Shown: piece by piece, positions 4,670-7,006 of the stretch
Numbering within the stretch: the stretch's first letter is position 1
Layout: the number at the start of each line of letters is the position of its first letter
Origin: an uncultured Verrucomicrobiales bacterium
Lineage (GTDB): Bacteria > Verrucomicrobiota > Verrucomicrobiae > Limisphaerales > CANJSG01
Assembly: GCA_946480965.1 (NCBI GenBank)
Contig: CAMLMI010000248.1
Location: 1-7,006, forward strand
Direction: 5' to 3'
Length of the DNA stretch: 7,006 nucleotides
Notes under the pieces: model-generated
Told to the model about the DNA's origin: nothing
The model's database searches: none
Seen by the model: only the letters and a program-made list of their open reading frames with translations
Position numbers and translations under genes: made by a program

Positions 4670-7006
4670 TCACGGCACGGTCAGGCGCAGTTGCAGGAAC
4701 TGCGCCGGTTGGGCGGCCCGACTGGTGTTGGATCGGATGGTCACCAGTTCGGTGCCGTCGCCCAGGTCGGTCGTGGTCGCGGTGGTGGAGCCGAGGCTGT
4801 CGGTGAACTGCACGTTGCTCGAAACGCGGATCTCGGGCGTGACCAACGGGGCGCTCTTGCGCCGGATGAACTGGATGGCCGGGTAGTCCTGGCCGCCGGT
4901 GGAGACGGTCTGCGCGACGGGCAGCAGGCCGGAGGAAGCGCCCTTCGGATCGGAGCCGAAGTAGTATTCCACGGCGTTCGGGATGCCGTCGTTGTCGGCG
5001 TCGTCGCCCGGGCCGTTGTTGCCAGCAGTAAGTCCGGAGGACGTGGCCCAGTCGGAGAAGCCACCGCCCCCGCCACCGATCACCTCGATGCTCAAGGTGG
5101 CCACGACGCTGGTCACGGCACCGTAGCTGTTGGTCACGACGACGGAGTAACCGCCGGCGTTGTTGGTCGAGGCGTTGGCCAAGGTGAGCAGGGCGTTGGT
5201 TTGCCCGGCGAGGTTCGCGCCGTTGAAGCGCCACTGGAACCGGAGCGGGTTCAGGCCACCGGCGGCCACGCTGAAGCGCGCGGTGTCGCCGGACAACAAC
5301 TGCAAGCTCTGAGGCTGCGCGGCGATGACCGGCGCGAGCTGGCCGTCGCCCAGGAGCCGGGCGAGGCGATTGCGGCTCTGGCCGCCGATGCTGGTGAAGC
5401 CGCCCGCGACGATCGCGCCGCCATCCGGCTGCACGAGGATCGAGAGGACGGCAGCCGAAGCGCCGCCGAGCAGGCTGAAGCTCGCGTCCGTCGTGCCGTC
5501 GGCGTTCAGGCGCAGGAGTCGCTGGGCGGACTGGCCGTTGACGCTGGTGAAGTTGCCGCCCACGTAGGCGCGACCGTCGGGCAGCACGGCCAGCGCCGTC
5601 ACCGAGTTGTTGAGCGTGGGCGTGTAGGCCGTGTCGAGCGAACCGTCGGCGTTGAGCCGGGCGAGGTAGTTACGGGACTGGCCGTCGAACTGGGTGAAGT
5701 TGCCGCCGACGAAGATCTTGCCGTCGGGCAGCACGGCCACGGCGTCCACGCTGTTGTTCGCGCCCGCGCCGGCGGCGAAGCCGGTGTCGAGCGTGCCGTT
5801 GGCGTTGAGCCGGGCGAGACGGCCGCGCGCCGTGCCGAGCACGCCGGTAAAGCTGCCACCGACGAGGATCTTGCCGTCGCTCTGCCGGGCGAAGGCGGTC
5901 ACGGTGCCGCCCTGGACGAAGTTCGGCGCGCCGAACGCGGTGTCGGTCGTGCCGTCGGGCTTGATCCGGCCGAGGTTGGTGCGGAGCACGCCGCCGAGCG
6001 TGTTGAACGAGCCACCGACGAGCAGGCTCTCGTCGGGCAGGACCAGCAATGCCTGGACGCTACCGGAGTCGATCTCATTGGTGAAGGCGGTGTCGCGGAG
6101 GCCGTTGGTCAGGACCCGCGCGAGGCCGCGACGGGAGACGATGTTGTTCACGCTGTCCGAGGTGTAGTTGAAGTTGCCGCCGAAGTAGGCGCGTCCGTCG
6201 GGCAGCGCGGCCACGGCGTAGCGGATGCCGGTGTTGGCCGTGGTGGCGATGGTGTTGGTCCCGTGCGAACCGTCGGGGTTCAGCTTGGCGAAGGTGCCGG
6301 AGACACCGTCGAAGCTGGTGAACTGGCCGGCCGCATAGAGGCGGTCGATGGCCGGAGCCTCAGCGAGGGCATAGACCGTGTTGTTCGCGCCCTGGCCGGT
6401 GGCGAAGGCCGGATCGACCGTGCCTGCGGGCAACGACGCGACCGTGAGGAACGCCGGGGCGCTGGTGGCGTCGTCGAGCGGGTTGAGCGCGGCCAGCGTG
6501 TAGGCGCCCGCGTCCGCGCCGGAGACGGAGGGGAGCGTGAGGTTGAGGTTCGTCGCGCCGGGCACGTTCACGCCGTTGCGTTTCCACTGGTAGGTGAGCG
6601 GGGCCAGACCACGCACGTTGGCGCGGAAGGTGACGCTCACGCCCTGGGTGACGGAGAGGCTAGTCGGCTGGGCGAGGAAGTCGGGTCCGGCCAGGACGAC
6701 CAATTCGGTGGCCGGGCTGGTCACGCTGGTGGTGCCGTCGCTCACGACAACGGAGTAGTTCGCGGCGTCGGTGCTTTGCAGCGGATTCAGCGTGAGCGTC
6801 GGACCGGTCGCGCCGGGGACATTCACGCCGTTCTTCCGCCATTGGTAGGTGAGCGGCGCGCCGGTGCGGGACCAAGCGCCGGCGGTCAGGACGGCGCTGC
6901 CGCCGACATTGAAGGCGCCGGCCAACGGCGGATTGGTGAAGGCCAGGCTGGTGGGCGTGCCGTAGAGGCCGGCGATCCGCGGACGGGCCGCGCCGTCGAA
7001 GGTGGT
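4670..7006 (-). CDS. Large secreted delta-60 repeat / Ig-like protein (N-terminus beyond window)
   Basis: The frame is open from the right edge to a TGA at 4670-4672, giving 778 visible residues. The first residues, 'TTFDGAARPRIAGL', are the tail of a delta-60 unit, so the gene continues upstream and no start in the window should be accepted (a TTG at 6925 is internal). Order by visible residue: repeat tail (1-14), Ig-like A (15-104), Ig-like B (107-189), delta-60 array of seven units (193-556), Ig-like C (559-641), Gly6 linker (644-649), Asp-rich calcium-type motif (666-687), C-terminal domain (688-778). There is no cysteine, no catalytic motif and no C-terminal membrane anchor. It is a paralogue of the downstream gene but has no Calx-beta domain in the visible part. 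Probably exported, since the family is extracellular, but its signal peptide is not in view. A surface binding or adhesive role is inferred. Confidence 0.93.
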   Translation of the reverse strand, partial: TTFDGAARPRIAGLYGTPTSLAFTNPPLAGAFNVGGSAVLTAGAWSRTGAPLTYQWRKNGVNVPGATGPTLTLNPLQSTDAANYSVVVSDGTTSVTSPATELVVLAGPDFLAQPTSLSVTQGVSVTFRANVRGLAPLTYQWKRNGVNVPGATNLNLTLPSVSGADAGAYTLAALNPLDDATSAPAFLTVASLPAGTVDPAFATGQGANNTVYALAEAPAIDRLYAAGQFTSFDGVSGTFAKLNPDGSHGTNTIATTANTGIRYAVAALPDGRAYFGGNFNYTSDSVNNIVSRRGLARVLTNGLRDTAFTNEIDSGSVQALLVLPDESLLVGGSFNTLGGVLRTNLGRIKPDGTTDTAFGAPNFVQGGTVTAFARQSDGKILVGGSFTGVLGTARGRLARLNANGTLDTGFAAGAGANNSVDAVAVLPDGKIFVGGNFTQFDGQSRNYLARLNADGSLDTAYTPTLNNSVTALAVLPDGRAYVGGNFTSVNGQSAQRLLRLNADGTTDASFSLLGGASAAVLSILVQPDGGAIVAGGFTSIGGQSRNRLARLLGDGQLAPVIAAQPQSLQLLSGDTARFSVAAGGLNPLRFQWRFNGANLAGQTNALLTLANASTNNAGGYSVVVTNSYGAVTSVVATLSIEVIGGGGGGFSDWATSSGLTAGNNGPGDDADNDGIPNAVEYYFGSDPKGASSGLLPVAQTVSTGGQDYPAIQFIRRKSAPLVTPEIRVSSNVQFTDSLGSTTATTTDLGDGTELVTIRSNTSRAAQPAQFLQLRLTVP
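4673..5011 (-). other. Asp-rich calcium-type motif plus C-terminal domain
   Basis: After the Gly6 linker, residues 666-687 contain 'GDDADNDGIPNAVEYYFGSDP'-like sequence: a D-x-D-x-D-G loop followed by an aromatic helix-like segment, as in thrombospondin type 3 or dockerin-like Ca2+ loops. Residues 688-778 then form a probable beta-rich domain ('AIQFIRRKS', 'PEIRVSSNVQF', 'DGTELVTIRS', 'FLQLRLTVP'). This tail arrangement is one I associate with large exported proteins of Verrucomicrobiota; a role in sorting or surface attachment is inferred. It lacks the hydrophobic helix and basic end of a PEP-CTERM anchor. Confidence 0.6.
5084..5332 (-). other. Ig-like domain C (upstream protein)
   Basis: Visible residues 559-641 begin 'PVIAAQPQSLQLLSGDTA' and carry Trp592 in 'RFQWRFNG' and Tyr620 in 'NNAGGYSVVVTNSYG', ending 'ATLSIEV'. 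It follows the delta-60 array directly, without the Calx-beta domain found at this point in the paralogue. A run of six glycines (5060-5077) then separates it from the C-terminal region. Confidence 0.85.
5339..6430 (-). repeat. Delta-60 repeat array of the upstream protein (7 units)
   Basis: Visible residues 193-556 begin with 'AGTVDPAF'. Seven cores lie near residues 217 (APAIDR, degenerate), 268 (LPDGR), 323 (LPDES), 375 (QSDGK), 426 (LPDGK), 474 (LPDGR) and 526 (QPDGG), mostly followed by '(V)GG-FT'. Matching strands are at 198, about 247 (degenerate, 'GSHGTNT'), 305, 355, 407, 458 and 507. Units 4-6 are the closest to consensus and to one another. The array ends at 'NRLARLLGDG' with no final D-x-x-F. 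Confidence 0.88.
6440..6688 (-). other. Ig-like domain B (upstream protein)
   Basis: Visible residues 107-189 run from 'GPDFLAQPTSLSVTQG' through Trp141 in 'PLTYQWKRNGVNVPGAT' and Tyr169 in 'DAGAYTLAALN' to 'AFLTVA'. Its core segment matches domain A except for a swapped Arg/Lys pair, pointing to tandem duplication. It leads directly into the delta-60 array. Confidence 0.83.
6695..6964 (-). other. Ig-like domain A (upstream protein)
   Basis: Visible residues 15-104 contain Trp56 in 'PLTYQWRKNGVNVPGAT' and Tyr84 in 'DAANYSVVVSDG', ending in 'ELVVL'. It is followed directly by a second Ig-like domain with almost the same central segment. Canonical cysteines are absent. Confidence 0.8.
6965..7006 (-). 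repeat. Tail of an upstream delta-60 array
   Basis: The first 14 visible residues, 'TTFDGAARPRIAGL', match the end of a delta-60 unit ('FT-FDGQSR-RLARL' elsewhere in the protein). They are followed directly by an Ig-like domain and not by 'DG-xD-xF', exactly as at the ends of the complete arrays. This implies a further full array outside the window. Confidence 0.75.

Noticed and set aside
4068..4886. Plus-strand open frame of 272 codons spanning the intergenic gap
   Set aside because: It overlaps the ends of both real genes antisense, changes composition along its length and shows no recognisable domain or ribosome site.
5339..6430. CRISPR array or DNA-level tandem repeat
   Set aside because: The periodicity of about 150-165 bp is protein-level (51-56-residue units) with diverged DNA, no identical direct repeats and no spacers.
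4670..6925. TTG at 6925 as the start of the upstream gene
   Set aside because: The frame remains open to the right edge and the 27 residues before it continue delta-60 and Ig sequence, so this is an internal Leu codon.

Overview
The window is GC-rich bacterial DNA carrying two very large genes for secreted, modular repeat proteins, both on the minus strand and both cut by a window edge. In transcription order, the first (4670..7006) lacks its N-terminus. The second (1..4508) has its start, with a signal peptide, but runs off the left edge still open after 1502 codons. They are separated by a 161-bp intergenic gap that holds two inverted copies of a 25-nt palindromic element. I see no RNA gene, transposase, CRISPR array or metabolic gene. 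The plus-strand open frames look like antisense shadows of the GC-rich coding strand.

Both proteins use the same parts. These are arrays of the delta-60 repeat (TIGR02608 / DUF5122 beta-propeller type; core 'QPDGK-hhhGG-FT', closing with 'ARLN-DG-hD-xF'), immunoglobulin-like domains ('TYQW-NG ... A-YSVVVSN'), and, only in the downstream gene, Calx-beta domains. The downstream gene reads: signal peptide, 7 delta-60 units, Calx-beta, Ig, 7 units, Calx-beta, Ig, then a third array with 6 units visible before the edge. The upstream gene reads: tail of an earlier delta-60 array, Ig, Ig, 7 units, Ig, Gly6 linker, Asp-rich calcium-type motif, C-terminal domain.

The clearest unexpected signal is the regularity. 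Each of the three complete arrays has seven units, and each is phased so that it opens with a lone 'D-x-x-F' strand and ends without one. This is what a seven-bladed beta-propeller with velcro closure would require. The downstream gene also looks like a whole [7 x delta-60 + Calx-beta + Ig] super-module duplicated in tandem.

The combination of delta-60, Ig and Calx-beta modules, high GC, a 'DADNDG ... NAVEYYFGSDP' motif and an 'FLQLRLTV'-type C-terminus resembles large secreted proteins of Verrucomicrobiota (Opitutales- or Limisphaerales-like). That assignment rests on family knowledge, not on a search. The likely role is a cell-surface or extracellular binding or adhesive scaffold. No catalytic motif is visible and the ligand is unknown.
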